This document shows, piece after piece, positions 1 through 6,733 of a stretch of DNA of 21,145 nt. The stretch covers positions 1 through 21,145 of IMG/VR virus record IMGVR_UViG_3300035180_002012. One strand, 5' to 3'. Below the pieces are notes generated by a model. The model was not told the origin of the DNA. It made no database searches and worked only from the letters and a program-made list of their open reading frames with translations. Position 1 is the stretch's first letter; each line of letters opens with the position of its first letter. The position numbers and the translations under genes are program-made. This stretch comes from a virus.

Positions 1-11
1 TTAATTTTTAT

Positions 12-25
12 AAAAAATGCAACAC
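12..25 (-). repeat. GTGTTGCATTTTTT repeat, copy 1 (inverted)
   Basis: The plus strand reads AAAAAATGCAACAC, the exact reverse complement of the copies at 128-141 and 152-165. Together with copy 2 it makes a perfect inverted repeat about 100 bp apart. Such sets of short, mixed-orientation sites occur at the ends of Mu- and Tn7-type elements as transposase binding sites, but nothing here proves that role. Confidence 0.5.
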
Positions 26-127
26 CTAATCGGGACTATTTTGAACTATTTTGTATATAACGGGATAGCATCTAAGTATATGAATAATAAACTTTATGCA
101 ATAAATATATTTTGCATTTTTGCAGGG

Positions 128-141
128 GTGTTGCATTTTTT
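128..141 (+). repeat. GTGTTGCATTTTTT repeat, copy 2
   Basis: Exact 14-bp copy of the sequence at 152-165 and inverse of 12-25. It is preceded by GG, extending the match with copy 1 to 15 bp (GGTGTTGCATTTTTT). Confidence 0.5.
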
Positions 142-151
142 GTAAACAAAA

Positions 152-165
152 GTGTTGCATTTTTT
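152..165 (+). repeat. GTGTTGCATTTTTT repeat, copy 3
   Basis: Direct copy of 128-141, 24 bp downstream (a little over two helical turns), so both copies face roughly the same side of the DNA. Function unknown. Confidence 0.5.
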
Positions 166-180
166 TGAAACAAAATTGAC

Positions 181-192
181 TGCAAAATTGCA
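181..192. repeat. TGCAAAATTGCA palindromic 12-mer
   Basis: Arms TGCAA/TTGCA with a two-base spacer, lying just outside the hairpin array. It is the intergenic example of the 12-mer that recurs through the late genes. Confidence 0.6.
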
Positions 193-210
193 ATTTTTAT
201 TTTTTGTTTT

Positions 211-490
211 AGCTGTTGCAAACCTGACAAAATGGCAGATTGTCAACACTAATGTCAAAATGTGAAAACTTGACAAAATTGCAGATTTTCACGAAACATC
301 TACTGTCGGAAACCTGCAAAAATTGCAGGAAACCGACACCACCTTAAAAGAAAATATGAAAACCTGCAAAAATTGCAGATTTGCATAAAAACCCTCTACC
401 TTTTAAAGAAAAGGTTGGAACCTGACAAAATGGCAGATTCCAACCATTCTAAATTTTTAGGAGAACCTGCAAAAATTGCAGATTCCGATA
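211..490. repeat. Array of six palindromic cores inside variable complementary arms (hairpin array)
   Basis: Six cores of the form ACCTG(CA/AC)AAAA(TT/TG)GCAGA lie at about 222-239, 269-285, 312-329, 362-379, 420-437 and 465-482, centre-to-centre 44-58 bp. The cores are themselves palindromic (CTGCAA-AAA-TTGCAG). Flanking arms differ from unit to unit yet pair with each other. Unit 1 pairs TGTTGCAA with 240-248 (one bulge). Unit 2 pairs GTGAAAA (262-268) with TTTTCAC (286-292). Unit 3 pairs TGTCGG (304-309) with CCGACA (333-338). Unit 4 pairs TATGAAA with TTTGCATA (one bulge). Unit 5 pairs GGTTGGAA (413-420) with TTCCAACC (438-445). Unit 6 has only weak arms. Covarying arms around a constant core point to selection on a stem-loop, in RNA or as a DNA cruciform. 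On the minus strand unit 5 is followed by TTTTCTTT and could also terminate the late transcript. Confidence 0.75.
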
Positions 491-520
491 TTTTCTCTAA
501 TCATTTTTATATGTCAGATT

Positions 521-3058
521 TTAATATTTCCTTCTCTCGTTATCTCTATTGATTTTTTCTAATACTCTTCTTATTTCTTTTTCAAGCTCTGATGCAACAT
601 TAGATGATAAATCTGATTTTGAACTTGCTGATATTGTGATATTTCCAATGTGAACTGATATATTTGATGATGTTTTTGGATTGTTTGGTGTTGTCAGTGA
701 TGTATTTAAAGATAGTTGTCTCATTGGTGCAACTGCTAAGGATAACACTTTATTCATTTTATTAATCAACGGACTTGGTTTTATTGTATCTGCTATTGTT
801 TCAATGAGTTTTATTTTGTGAAGATCTTTTAAAGCTCCTTCCTTCGCAGGTGAAAATGGCAGTAAATTTCGGATTTTCTGTGTGATGTTTTTCATTATTT
901 CTATCGGTTTATTAGCAACTGACTTAATGCCATCAACAAGTGTAGTTAATATCTTCTTGCCTGCTTCAAACAGGTTTAGGCTGGATATTGTTTTAATTGC
1001 TTCTGTGATTTTGGAAATAAAGAAAGTTATTATTGTAATATTCCAAGTAATTAGTTTTATCGGAATTGATAGTATAGTTGCTAATGCCTTTCCAAGTGCT
1101 TCAAATACTTTAAACGAGCTTGCAGTCTCTTTTATGCTGTTGCTTAAATGTTTTGTTGCATTGCTTGATTTGTTGGTTAGTGTAAAGAAAGAGCCGATAG
1201 CGTCAAAAACAGGTCTAACAACATCGAATAACTGCCTGAAAGCTTCTTTTAATGGTTGTAATGCTTTTGATAGTTCTTGTAATGCTGGAGTAATACCTTC
1301 TGTAAATCCTTTTATAAATGCAGAAATAGCTCCGAAAACGTTAGGAAAATGTGATTTAAACCAAGCCGTTATTTTGTCCCAATTTCTCCAGAGTAGATAA
1401 CCGCCTATAATTGCTCCTGTTATTGCTGTAATCAATAGACCGACTGGATTAGTTATAAATGCTAATCTAAGCATATTTAAAGCTGGAATTATCATTCTAA
1501 CAATCACGAAAGCCAATCTACCGAACATAGATATTACTCTAAATCCTGCTAAAGACAATGAAAGAAAGATACTACCAACTTTTGCAATGATACCAAGCAA
1601 TGCTAAAAAGCCTATACCACCGCCTATTATCATTGCAATAGTTGATGCTAAGGTTCTGTGATTTTCTATAATGTCTTGTATTTTAGATAAGTAATCGTTC
1701 AGTCTATTAAATACAGATGTTAGAGCAGGTGCAAACAAAGAGCCGATAGTTGCAGAAAGATTTATAAATGTTCCTTGCAACGCCTCAAAGGTATTTTTGA
1801 ATGTGTGGATAAGTCTATCTGTTCTTTCATTTACATCTGCTTGTTTTTGAATGTCAGATGCTACTTTTTCAAGTCCTGTAAATCCGCCTTTGCTAATCTG
1901 CTCTTTCATAGCTTGGTAGTCTTTTTCGTCAATCTTTTTCATTCTTAAAAGTGTATCTATATACTCCAATGCTTGTTCTTTAGTTCCATTGACTAATACA
2001 GCAACGCCTCTTAATCCTTCTGCTCCAAATAGTTCTCGCATTATCTCCATTCTTTGATTGGCATCTTTTACTTGAGAGAGTTTATCTCTTAATACTGCAA
2101 AGAATTTCTCTAATTGAAATTGTCCGTTTTCAAAGAAATCTTTTGATGAGATATTAAAAGTAATGCCTTTTTTCTGCAATTTTGCAACATTTTCGTCTAA
2201 TTTGGCTATGTTCTCTAATGCATCTTTTACAGATGTTCCTGCTGTTTCTCCTTCTAATCCCATTTTTCGCAATGCTCCAAGCAGTGTGCTAACTGTGTTA
2301 AAAGCTTCTATTCCTTTTAAATTTAAGATGTTTAATGTTGGTGCTAAATCTTTAGATGCAAAAGCTATTTCGTCCATTCTTAAGCCTGTTGCAAACTTGA
2401 CTTGTTGCAACCGATTAACAAGCTGTCCGAAGTCTTTGTCTGCAATGTTATAAGCTTCTTTAAACTTGGCTATATATTCCGCTGCTTGCTCTGTGCTTAT
2501 ATGCTCAGTATCTTTTACTAAAACCCATAATTTAGCAGATGTTTTTAAAGCTCCGTTTGCTATTGTTTCAGCTGATAGCCCGACAGTCTTTAGAGCTGTT
2601 GCCATCTCATAGTAATCCTTCGTAGAACCCGGATATAGATTTCCAAGCTCCATTACTTGTTTATTTATTTCTTTTAGATGCTTTTCATTTTCCTTTAATT
2701 CTTCAGGAGTAGCTGCGTTTTTGTTTAACATAAAAGCAACTTCTAAGTTGGCTTTCGCTTGGTCTAAATCAGCAAAAGCCCATAAACTACCACCAATTCC
2801 TGCCATCGGAACGGCAGTAGCTTTTGCTATTTCTGAAGAAAAATTATCAAGCTTATCTGAAAATTTTTTAATGTTTTCTATGTCAAAAGTTTCTTTGATG
2901 GTTTTCTGCAGTTTTTGAAATGGAGATTGCAAATTTGCAGTAGTTTCTTGAACGTTCTTTAGCTCATTTTCAAGCTTTTTGACTTGCTCCAGTGGTTGTG
3001 ATAATGCTTTTGAAAACTGGTCGAAAAGCTTTAATACTATCTCGACGTTATACTGCAT
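521..3058 (-). CDS. Tail tape measure protein
   Basis: This 845-residue protein sets tail length and is threaded inside the tail tube before DNA ejection. Residues about 85-350 resemble the conserved tape-measure core of the TP901 family, which runs through a helical region and ends near the LFGAEGLRG segment. Residues about 468-556 form a long hydrophobic stretch with several potential membrane-spanning helices, typical of tape measure proteins. The N-terminal 60 residues are helical and Lys/Glu-rich. The C-terminus is Ser/Asn-rich, then a charged helix. Its ATG overlaps the end of the frameshifted chaperone frame by a few bases and has only a weak ribosome site, so it is probably translationally coupled. 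It is the last gene before the gene-free left end. Length is normal for a contractile tail of moderate size. Confidence 0.9.
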   Translation of the reverse strand: MQYNVEIVLKLFDQFSKALSQPLEQVKKLENELKNVQETTANLQSPFQKLQKTIKETFDIENIKKFSDKLDNFSSEIAKATAVPMAGIGGSLWAFADLDQAKANLEVAFMLNKNAATPEELKENEKHLKEINKQVMELGNLYPGSTKDYYEMATALKTVGLSAETIANGALKTSAKLWVLVKDTEHISTEQAAEYIAKFKEAYNIADKDFGQLVNRLQQVKFATGLRMDEIAFASKDLAPTLNILNLKGIEAFNTVSTLLGALRKMGLEGETAGTSVKDALENIAKLDENVAKLQKKGITFNISSKDFFENGQFQLEKFFAVLRDKLSQVKDANQRMEIMRELFGAEGLRGVAVLVNGTKEQALEYIDTLLRMKKIDEKDYQAMKEQISKGGFTGLEKVASDIQKQADVNERTDRLIHTFKNTFEALQGTFINLSATIGSLFAPALTSVFNRLNDYLSKIQDIIENHRTLASTIAMIIGGGIGFLALLGIIAKVGSIFLSLSLAGFRVISMFGRLAFVIVRMIIPALNMLRLAFITNPVGLLITAITGAIIGGYLLWRNWDKITAWFKSHFPNVFGAISAFIKGFTEGITPALQELSKALQPLKEAFRQLFDVVRPVFDAIGSFFTLTNKSSNATKHLSNSIKETASSFKVFEALGKALATILSIPIKLITWNITIITFFISKITEAIKTISSLNLFEAGKKILTTLVDGIKSVANKPIEIMKNITQKIRNLLPFSPAKEGALKDLHKIKLIETIADTIKPSPLINKMNKVLSLAVAPMRQLSLNTSLTTPNNPKTSSNISVHIGNITISASSKSDLSSNVASELEKEIRRVLEKINRDNERRKY
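2175..2186. repeat. TGCAATTTTGCA palindromic 12-mer in coding sequence
   Basis: Exact copy of the scattered 12-mer within the tape measure gene, read in frame as AKLQKK; no flanking arms. A relative, TGCAAATTTGCA, lies at 2928-2939 near the start of the same gene. Confidence 0.55.
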
Positions 3059-3173
3059 CTTCTAACTCGTCATTGATTTCTTCATAGTAATCATTTAACT
3101 CTTTAGCCCAAAAAGAGATTTCGTCAATATCCATCTCTTTTAAATCGTTGTAGCTAAAACCATGCTTAACCAT
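3048..3173 (-). CDS. Tail assembly chaperone C-terminal extension (-1 frameshift product, E'-like)
   Basis: In the -1 frame relative to the upstream chaperone gene there is an open stretch whose last 41 residues begin MVKHGFSYNDLKEMDIDEIS and end in an acidic helix. In P2- and Mu-like phages the tail chaperone is made as a short form and a -1 frameshifted long form; both act as chaperones for the tape measure protein and are absent from the virion. Here the -1 frame is open only from the codon right after a TAG at the slippery sequence CCCTTTG (3197-3203) down to a TAA at 3048-3050. The fusion would be ...KIFSPL-VSTATIIA-MVKHG... . The internal ATG at 3171-3173 has no good ribosome site, so fusion is preferred over separate initiation. 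The stop overlaps the tape measure start. Confidence 0.8.
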   Translation of the reverse strand: MVKHGFSYNDLKEMDIDEISFWAKELNDYYEEINDELEDAV

Positions 3174-3178
3174 TGCTA

Positions 3179-3430
3179 TTATTGTTGCTGTGCTAACAAA
3201 GGGCTAAATATCTTCCCAAATTCATTAGTCAGCATTAATACATCTGCTATATCCATCTCATCTAAATCATCTTCAGTAATTGGATTTCCGTCAATTAATA
3301 CAAGTCTAACCATAAGCATTTTCATAATCTCAGATGTGTCATTTGCCATTTTTTGAGCCCAGAATAAGTCTTTACCTTTGCCGTCTTTAATTGTTGCAAT
3401 TTTGCCACTTGGCAGTGTTATATTTCTCAT
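3179..3430 (-). CDS. Tail assembly chaperone (gpE / Mu gp41-like), short form
   Basis: A protein of about 83 residues directly between the tail tube and tape measure genes, the standard place for the tail assembly chaperone of contractile-tailed phages. It has a basic N-terminal beta segment (LPSGKIATI), a KDLFWAQKMA segment, and a C-terminal helical part with Asp/Glu-rich turns. Two adjacent ATGs (3433 and 3430) follow GGAGGG; the second is preferred because the first leaves only three bases of spacing. The ribosome site lies inside the end of the tube gene, so the two are coupled. Its last residues are SPLLAQQQ; the Pro-Leu codons form the slippery site of the -1 frameshift that produces the long form. 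Confidence 0.85.
   Translation of the reverse strand: MRNITLPSGKIATIKDGKGKDLFWAQKMANDTSEIMKMLMVRLVLIDGNPITEDDLDEMDIADVLMLTNEFGKIFSPLLAQQQ
3197..3203 (-). promoter_or_regulatory. Programmed -1 ribosomal frameshift site CCCTTTG
   Basis: On the minus strand the zero-frame codons read AGC CCT TTG, so the heptamer C-CCT-TTG fits the canonical X-XXY-YYZ rule exactly (X=C, Y=T, Z=G). The -1 frame has a TAG immediately before the heptamer and is open from it for the whole E'-like extension, while the zero frame stops 12 bases after the heptamer. Position, direction and product match the conserved tail-chaperone frameshift. A downstream stimulatory structure was not identified with certainty. Confidence 0.8.
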
Positions 3431-3432
3431 CA

Positions 3433-3951
3433 TTACCCTCCAATATTAATTTTGTAGTTTTGCAATACATCATCACCACTGACTTTATAAATGTTGTTTA
3501 ACACATCTACTTCCACTATTTCCTGCTCGTCAACTTCCAACTTGTAATAAATCACTGATAAAGTAGCTTCTGCTTCTGTGTTGTCTGCTTTTTTAAACTT
3601 GCCGCTGTCAAATTCTTTAAAAAAGCCTTTAAACTCTGCTTTTACTGGTAATTCTGCCATAACTCCTTGATTAGTCCAATATTGGTTTGATGCTCTAACA
3701 ATTACAGTGTGAGCTGTGAATGGGTCAGATGCAAGCTTTAAAAATTCAGGATACATACTATTGAATTTGATTTTTGCTTCCAACTTATCAAGACCGCTTG
3801 GAAGTTCAAACTCACCATACAAACCTAATCCTTTGCTATCTGCAAATTTGAATTTAATTTTCGGCAGTTCTACCTCTTCAGCTTTTGCTATGAAGTCATT
3901 TCCGTCAATATAAACTCTTGCGTTAAATACTTTTGATACGTTTATTGCCAT
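3433..3951 (-). CDS. Major tail tube protein (P2 FII / phage tube family)
   Basis: This 172-residue protein forms the inner tube of the contractile tail. Its layout follows P2 FII closely: an N-terminal FNARVYIDGNDF strand, a VELPKIKFK segment, a LGLYGEFELP segment corresponding to the FII GAGMNG region, a central FKGFFKEFDSGKFK motif (FII has RGRQKEIDTG), and a C-terminal DEQEIVEVDVLNNIYKVSG motif ending in YKINIGG (FII has ELVEIDTINMIEKVNG and RRNIGL). Length matches the family (about 170). It starts at an ATG with GAGGT upstream and follows the sheath gene by 13 bases, the usual sheath-tube order. Confidence 0.93.
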   Translation of the reverse strand: MAINVSKVFNARVYIDGNDFIAKAEEVELPKIKFKFADSKGLGLYGEFELPSGLDKLEAKIKFNSMYPEFLKLASDPFTAHTVIVRASNQYWTNQGVMAELPVKAEFKGFFKEFDSGKFKKADNTEAEATLSVIYYKLEVDEQEIVEVDVLNNIYKVSGDDVLQNYKINIGG

Positions 3952-3964
3952 TGTTGTTTACCTC

Positions 3965-5224
3965 CTATCCTGTTAGTTTCTTTAATAAATCAATGTTTAT
4001 GACTTGTTCAAATGTAATTCTTTCTGCTGGTGTAGGTGGCATAATCTCATAAGTAAATGTGAGATGTCCCATTGCTAATTGGTCTGATGGGTTTTTGTCT
4101 TTTAAGAAATAACATTTGCCATCTACTAATGCTCCTCTGCCTATCATTGTTCTTATAAATGCGTTTACCATAGATAAAACGCCGTCAATTGCTACTGTGA
4201 TTGGCTTGTCTAAAAACTGCAAAGTTGCATATTCTATGCTTTCAGCTATTATGTCAGCGGTTCTTCTTACGTTTATGAAGTTTTTAGGGTCTGTATAAGT
4301 TGGGAATGCTGATGTTCTATTTCCCCAAATTCTGTAGCCAGTGCCAAAGGAATTAAATACTGTCAATATTCCGTTTTCGTTAAGCAAGTTTGCCTCAGTG
4401 TTAGGGTCATTTATGCTTGCTGTAATTGGTCTTTCAATTCCAGTGATGCCAAGTATTTCTCTGTTTGATGGTGAAAACCAATAGCCATCATCGTGGTCTG
4501 TTTTTGCAATTACTCCTGCCAATCTTTGAGATAGTGGCTCTAATCTTTCGGAGTTTGTGGCTGTATCATAGACTTTTACGTGTGGATAACAGATAACAGC
4601 TCTATAAGAAGATGTATTTAGTTGTCCGCCAGAACCTCTTGCATTAATTACTTGTGGAACAGTCATTCCAACAGGTGCATCAATTAATGCCAATGCTCTT
4701 TTTGTCTCTGCTTTTGAAATCATAGCAGTAGCAACAGATGGAGATTCACAGAAAACAGGTGCTAATATCAATTTTGCAGTAAAGCCAAATCTTGAATATA
4801 GCTCATCTATGATTTCTAAGCCTTTTCTTTGTCCTGTTGATGAATCAATTCCGCCTATAATGTCTGATGCTTGGACTTTTGATACATCTGGTTTATTGTC
4901 TGTAGTATGAACTCTTGGGTCAAATACATTTATAACTATGCAAGTAGTCCCACCGTGGTCAAATATTGAATTTAAAGCATAAGGTATGGTGTAGTTTGGT
5001 GTAGGATTTCCAAAGTATTTAATTGCATCTTCTTTATTCAATATTAAAATTGGCTGGTTTACTACTTGATTATACCAACTGTCAGATGACATTCCAGCTG
5101 GTATTGTGTCCTGTATTGGTGCTGTTCCAACTAAAAACACAACTGCAGATTTTACTTCTCTGATTGGAACAGAGCCTTTAAGTAGTTCTATTGTTTCTAT
5201 ACCGTGCAAGTAATTAGCTGGCAT
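3965..5224 (-). CDS. Tail sheath protein
   Basis: About 419 residues; forms the contractile sheath around the tail tube. The sequence has the P2 FI/phage sheath-family layout: an N-terminal HGIETIELLKGSVPIREV beta segment, a variable inserted domain, a central YRAVICYPHVKVYD segment, a DDGYWFSPSNREILGI motif, an FGTGYRIWGNRTS motif and a C-terminal domain with LTFTYEIMPPTPAERI. These glycine/tryptophan-rich motifs are characteristic of sheath proteins. A frame-consistent TTG lies two codons upstream, but the AGGAGG at the correct distance favours the ATG at 5222-5224. The start overlaps the end of the upstream small gene, and the tail tube gene follows immediately. Confidence 0.94.
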   Translation of the reverse strand: MPANYLHGIETIELLKGSVPIREVKSAVVFLVGTAPIQDTIPAGMSSDSWYNQVVNQPILILNKEDAIKYFGNPTPNYTIPYALNSIFDHGGTTCIVINVFDPRVHTTDNKPDVSKVQASDIIGGIDSSTGQRKGLEIIDELYSRFGFTAKLILAPVFCESPSVATAMISKAETKRALALIDAPVGMTVPQVINARGSGGQLNTSSYRAVICYPHVKVYDTATNSERLEPLSQRLAGVIAKTDHDDGYWFSPSNREILGITGIERPITASINDPNTEANLLNENGILTVFNSFGTGYRIWGNRTSAFPTYTDPKNFINVRRTADIIAESIEYATLQFLDKPITVAIDGVLSMVNAFIRTMIGRGALVDGKCYFLKDKNPSDQLAMGHLTFTYEIMPPTPAERITFEQVINIDLLKKLTG

Positions 5225-5411
5225 TTTCAACTACCTCCTTTTTGGATTTTTTAGGTTCTTGTATGGCTTCTAAATAGCCAAGACCTATTAAAGTTTGAAT
5301 ATATTCATGGTCGTTAGTTGGAATATCTACTTCTTGGTTTGGATAAAGAGTATAATCAATGCCATTCAAGAAGATAATCGTCGGACAACTTGACTTTACT
5401 TTAAATTTCAT
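5214..5411 (-). CDS. Small protein upstream of sheath (possibly Mu gp38 / DUF2635-like)
   Basis: A 65-residue protein with a beta-rich N-terminus (KVKSSCPTIIFLNGIDYTLYPNQEVDIP) and a Lys/Glu tail. In Mu a small DUF2635 protein (gp38) occupies this same slot just before the sheath gene, which is the basis for the suggestion; the sequence match was judged by eye only. The gene starts at an ATG after GGAGGC and overlaps its upstream neighbour by one base and the sheath gene by about 11 bases, indicating tight coupling. Function unknown. Confidence 0.75.
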   Translation of the reverse strand: MKFKVKSSCPTIIFLNGIDYTLYPNQEVDIPTNDHEYIQTLIGLGYLEAIQEPKKSKKEVVENAS

Positions 5412-5842
5412 TACATAGCCTCCATATTAATTAATGTTGTTAATGGTTCTTCTGTATCAGGAACTACATACCTGCCATTTGCTTTGAAAGACAGTCTATA
5501 AACAAAATCTCCGCTTTCGTGTGCTAATAAATCAATCTTTGTTGGCAGTGCGTTATACTGTGTTTGTTTGACAATTACATTTATCAGTTTAGTAATTAAC
5601 GGATAAGCTCCATTCCCCTCTTCTCTCAATGATTTGAAAAATAAAATCACGCTAAAACTATAATTGACATCAAAAGAAAATGGTGAGATAGCTTCAAAGC
5701 TTGCATTTTCAATAATGATTTTCACAGATGGAGTATATCGTGGCTTGTCAAATAGTTCTTCTGGTTTACCACTCCAAGCCTGAGCTTTTATCCCGTTTTT
5801 TTCTAAAGCTTGTAATATCTGATTTTCTAATACATCAAACAT
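5411..5842 (-). CDS. Mu gp37-like protein (DUF1834 type), probable tail terminator
   Basis: A 143-residue protein between the virion morphogenesis gene and the small pre-sheath gene, the slot of Mu gp37. It begins MFDVLENQILQALEKNGIKA and has a PSVKIIIENASFEA strand and a central VNYSFSVILFFKSLREEG segment. The remainder contains an HESGDFVYRLSFKANGRYVV segment, as expected for the alpha/beta fold of tail terminator proteins. Such proteins cap the tail tube and connect it to the head. Start ATG with GGTG upstream; it overlaps the preceding gene by 8 bases. Confidence 0.75.
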   Translation of the reverse strand: MFDVLENQILQALEKNGIKAQAWSGKPEELFDKPRYTPSVKIIIENASFEAISPFSFDVNYSFSVILFFKSLREEGNGAYPLITKLINVIVKQTQYNALPTKIDLLAHESGDFVYRLSFKANGRYVVPDTEEPLTTLINMEAM

Positions 5843-6275
5843 TTTTTAACACCATATCTAAAGCTGATATAAAAAACTTCTCTGCTACTTGTTCTTCTTG
5901 GAATTTTTCAGCTACTGGCTTTGCGAATGGTCTTGCTGGCATCTTACTTGTACCTAATTCGTGATAAATGGCATATTCAACTTCAGTCCCTATCCTTGCC
6001 TCAAATGGCATTATTACACTTGAAAATGATTGAGACAATCGTCCTGTCTTGTGTAGAGTTTTCTCTGAAAATCCTTTCTTTCTTTTCCATTGAAGATATG
6101 GCTCTTTGACAGGTTGCCATTCTTCTCCGAATGCTTCACCTTCACTTTGGAACTGTTTTTTAATTCTTGCTTCAATCTCTAAAGCTGATTTTTGCAGTGT
6201 TAACTCTGTAGCTTCCTGCAATTTTGCAGGTAATCCTTCTAAAAACTTTTCTAAATCTTTTATATTGGTAGCCAT
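5835..6275 (-). CDS. Virion morphogenesis / tail completion protein (Mu gpG, P2 gpS-like)
   Basis: A 146-residue protein. The diagnostic C-terminal half contains LHKTGRLSQSFSS, then EARIGTEVEYAIYHELGT and MPARPFAKPV, the L-TG-L-S / G-YA-H-G / P-RPF pattern of the phage virion morphogenesis family. The N-terminus is a long amphipathic helix with SALEIEARIKKQF. The family acts at the head-tail joint during tail completion. It carries one scattered palindrome (CCTGCAATTTTGCAGG at 6215-6230), read in frame as PAKLQE. The ribosome site is weak and the start overlaps the upstream gene by 16 bases, so translational coupling is likely. In Mu the G gene follows F; here it has moved downstream of the capsid gene. 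Confidence 0.85.
   Translation of the reverse strand: MATNIKDLEKFLEGLPAKLQEATELTLQKSALEIEARIKKQFQSEGEAFGEEWQPVKEPYLQWKRKKGFSEKTLHKTGRLSQSFSSVIMPFEARIGTEVEYAIYHELGTSKMPARPFAKPVAEKFQEEQVAEKFFISALDMVLKNV
6215..6230. repeat. CCTGCAATTTTGCAGG palindrome in coding sequence
   Basis: A 7+7 palindrome with two-base spacer, the same half-site as the hairpin array but without complementary flanking arms. Confidence 0.6.
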
Positions 6276-6568
6276 ACTACACTCGCTTTTGGAATGAGAT
6301 TAAGCAGCCTTTCAGCTTCTGTAATCATATTTTTAACGTTCATTGTTTGATAGTTTTCAGCTCTTCTCCAATACATATTAACGTTGGTGGATAATTCAGA
6401 TGCAGCCAGAAGGAGTAAAGCCTTCTTCACTTCTGGCGTATCTGGTAATGTATCTGTGTTTAATAGCTTTTTAGCTCTATTTGTTGCTATATCAATGCAA
6501 TTTTGCAGTATGCTATCAGGAAATGAAGAATCATTTACGAAAGTCTTCAAATCGTCAATCGTTATCAT
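6260..6568 (-). CDS. Mu gp36-like protein (DUF1320 type), head-tail connector candidate
   Basis: A 102-residue, mainly helical protein beginning MITIDDLKTFVNDSSFPDSI, with a run of helices (IATNRAKKLL and KKALLLLAASEL) and a YWRRAENY segment. This is the length and helical pattern of Mu gp36/DUF1320 and of gp6-type connector proteins that extend the portal vertex. Position between capsid and tail genes agrees. The ribosome site is poor (purine-rich AAGAAGAAG) and the start overlaps the previous gene by 4 bases, so it probably depends on coupled translation. Confidence 0.75.
   Translation of the reverse strand: MITIDDLKTFVNDSSFPDSILQNCIDIATNRAKKLLNTDTLPDTPEVKKALLLLAASELSTNVNMYWRRAENYQTMNVKNMITEAERLLNLIPKASVVWLPI
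6496..6507. repeat. TGCAATTTTGCA palindromic 12-mer in coding sequence
   Basis: Exact copy of the scattered 12-mer, within the gp36-like gene; no complementary arms. Confidence 0.55.
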
Positions 6569-6720
6569 TTCTTCTTCTTGTCTTCTTCTATCTTTTCAGC
6601 TAATTTTGCATCAATAACAATTAAAGCAATGTTGTCTTCCAATTCCTGAATGCCTGCATCTACTTTATATTCTTTACCATTTATCCATACTTGAGTAGCT
6701 TCTTTAACAAATACTTTCAT
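6565..6720 (-). CDS. Small hypothetical protein downstream of major capsid gene
   Basis: A 51-residue protein MKVFVKEATQVWINGKEYK... ending in KIEEDKKKK. A longer frame opens at 6747, inside the capsid gene, but TAAGGAG lies correctly spaced only for the ATG at 6718-6720, so that start is used. The N-terminus is beta-rich with a V-V-x-G-x-E-Y-x-V-x-A-G pattern, vaguely like the small pre-sheath protein at 5214-5411; both could be small beta-barrel virion proteins. The slot corresponds to Mu gp35. Function unknown. Confidence 0.7.
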   Translation of the reverse strand: MKVFVKEATQVWINGKEYKVDAGIQELEDNIALIVIDAKLAEKIEEDKKKK

Positions 6721-6733
6721 GTTCCACTCCTTA

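Larger units (their letters stand above)
1..520. other. Gene-free 520-bp region downstream of the tape measure gene
   Basis: No open frame in this stretch has a ribosome site or recognisable protein content; the longest frame is low-complexity and overlaps the repeats. The stretch is very AT-rich. Its left third (about 1-170) carries three copies of GTGTTGCATTTTTT, one of them inverted. Its right part (about 211-490) carries six palindromic cores at 44-58 bp spacing. In Mu-like phages the tape measure gene is normally followed by tail-tip and baseplate genes, so a non-coding block here is unexpected. It may be the end of the prophage, a deletion joint, or a regulatory/structural insertion; the window does not decide between these. 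Confidence 0.8.

Noticed and set aside
94-276. Minus-strand 60-codon frame in the gene-free left end
   Set aside because: It lacks a ribosome site, overlaps the GTGTTGCATTTTTT repeats and unit 1, and its composition follows the AT-rich repeats rather than a protein.
398-415. ACCTTTT-AAAG-AAAAGGT hairpin as a separate terminator
   Set aside because: The stem is almost all A-T and it overlaps the arm of unit 5; it more likely results from the T-rich flank of that unit.
211-490. CRISPR array
   Set aside because: Repeat cores are only 17-18 bp and imperfect, the interval sequence next to each core is self-complementary rather than independent spacer, and no cas gene is near.
882-1400. Plus-strand 172-codon frame inside the tape measure gene
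   Set aside because: It is antisense to a well-supported protein, has no ribosome site, and its composition mirrors the hydrophobic segments of the opposite strand.
5214-6720. Homology between the two small beta-rich proteins at 5214-5411 and 6565-6720 as a gene duplication
   Set aside because: Similarity is limited to a general V-x-G-x-x-Y pattern; too weak by eye to claim common origin.
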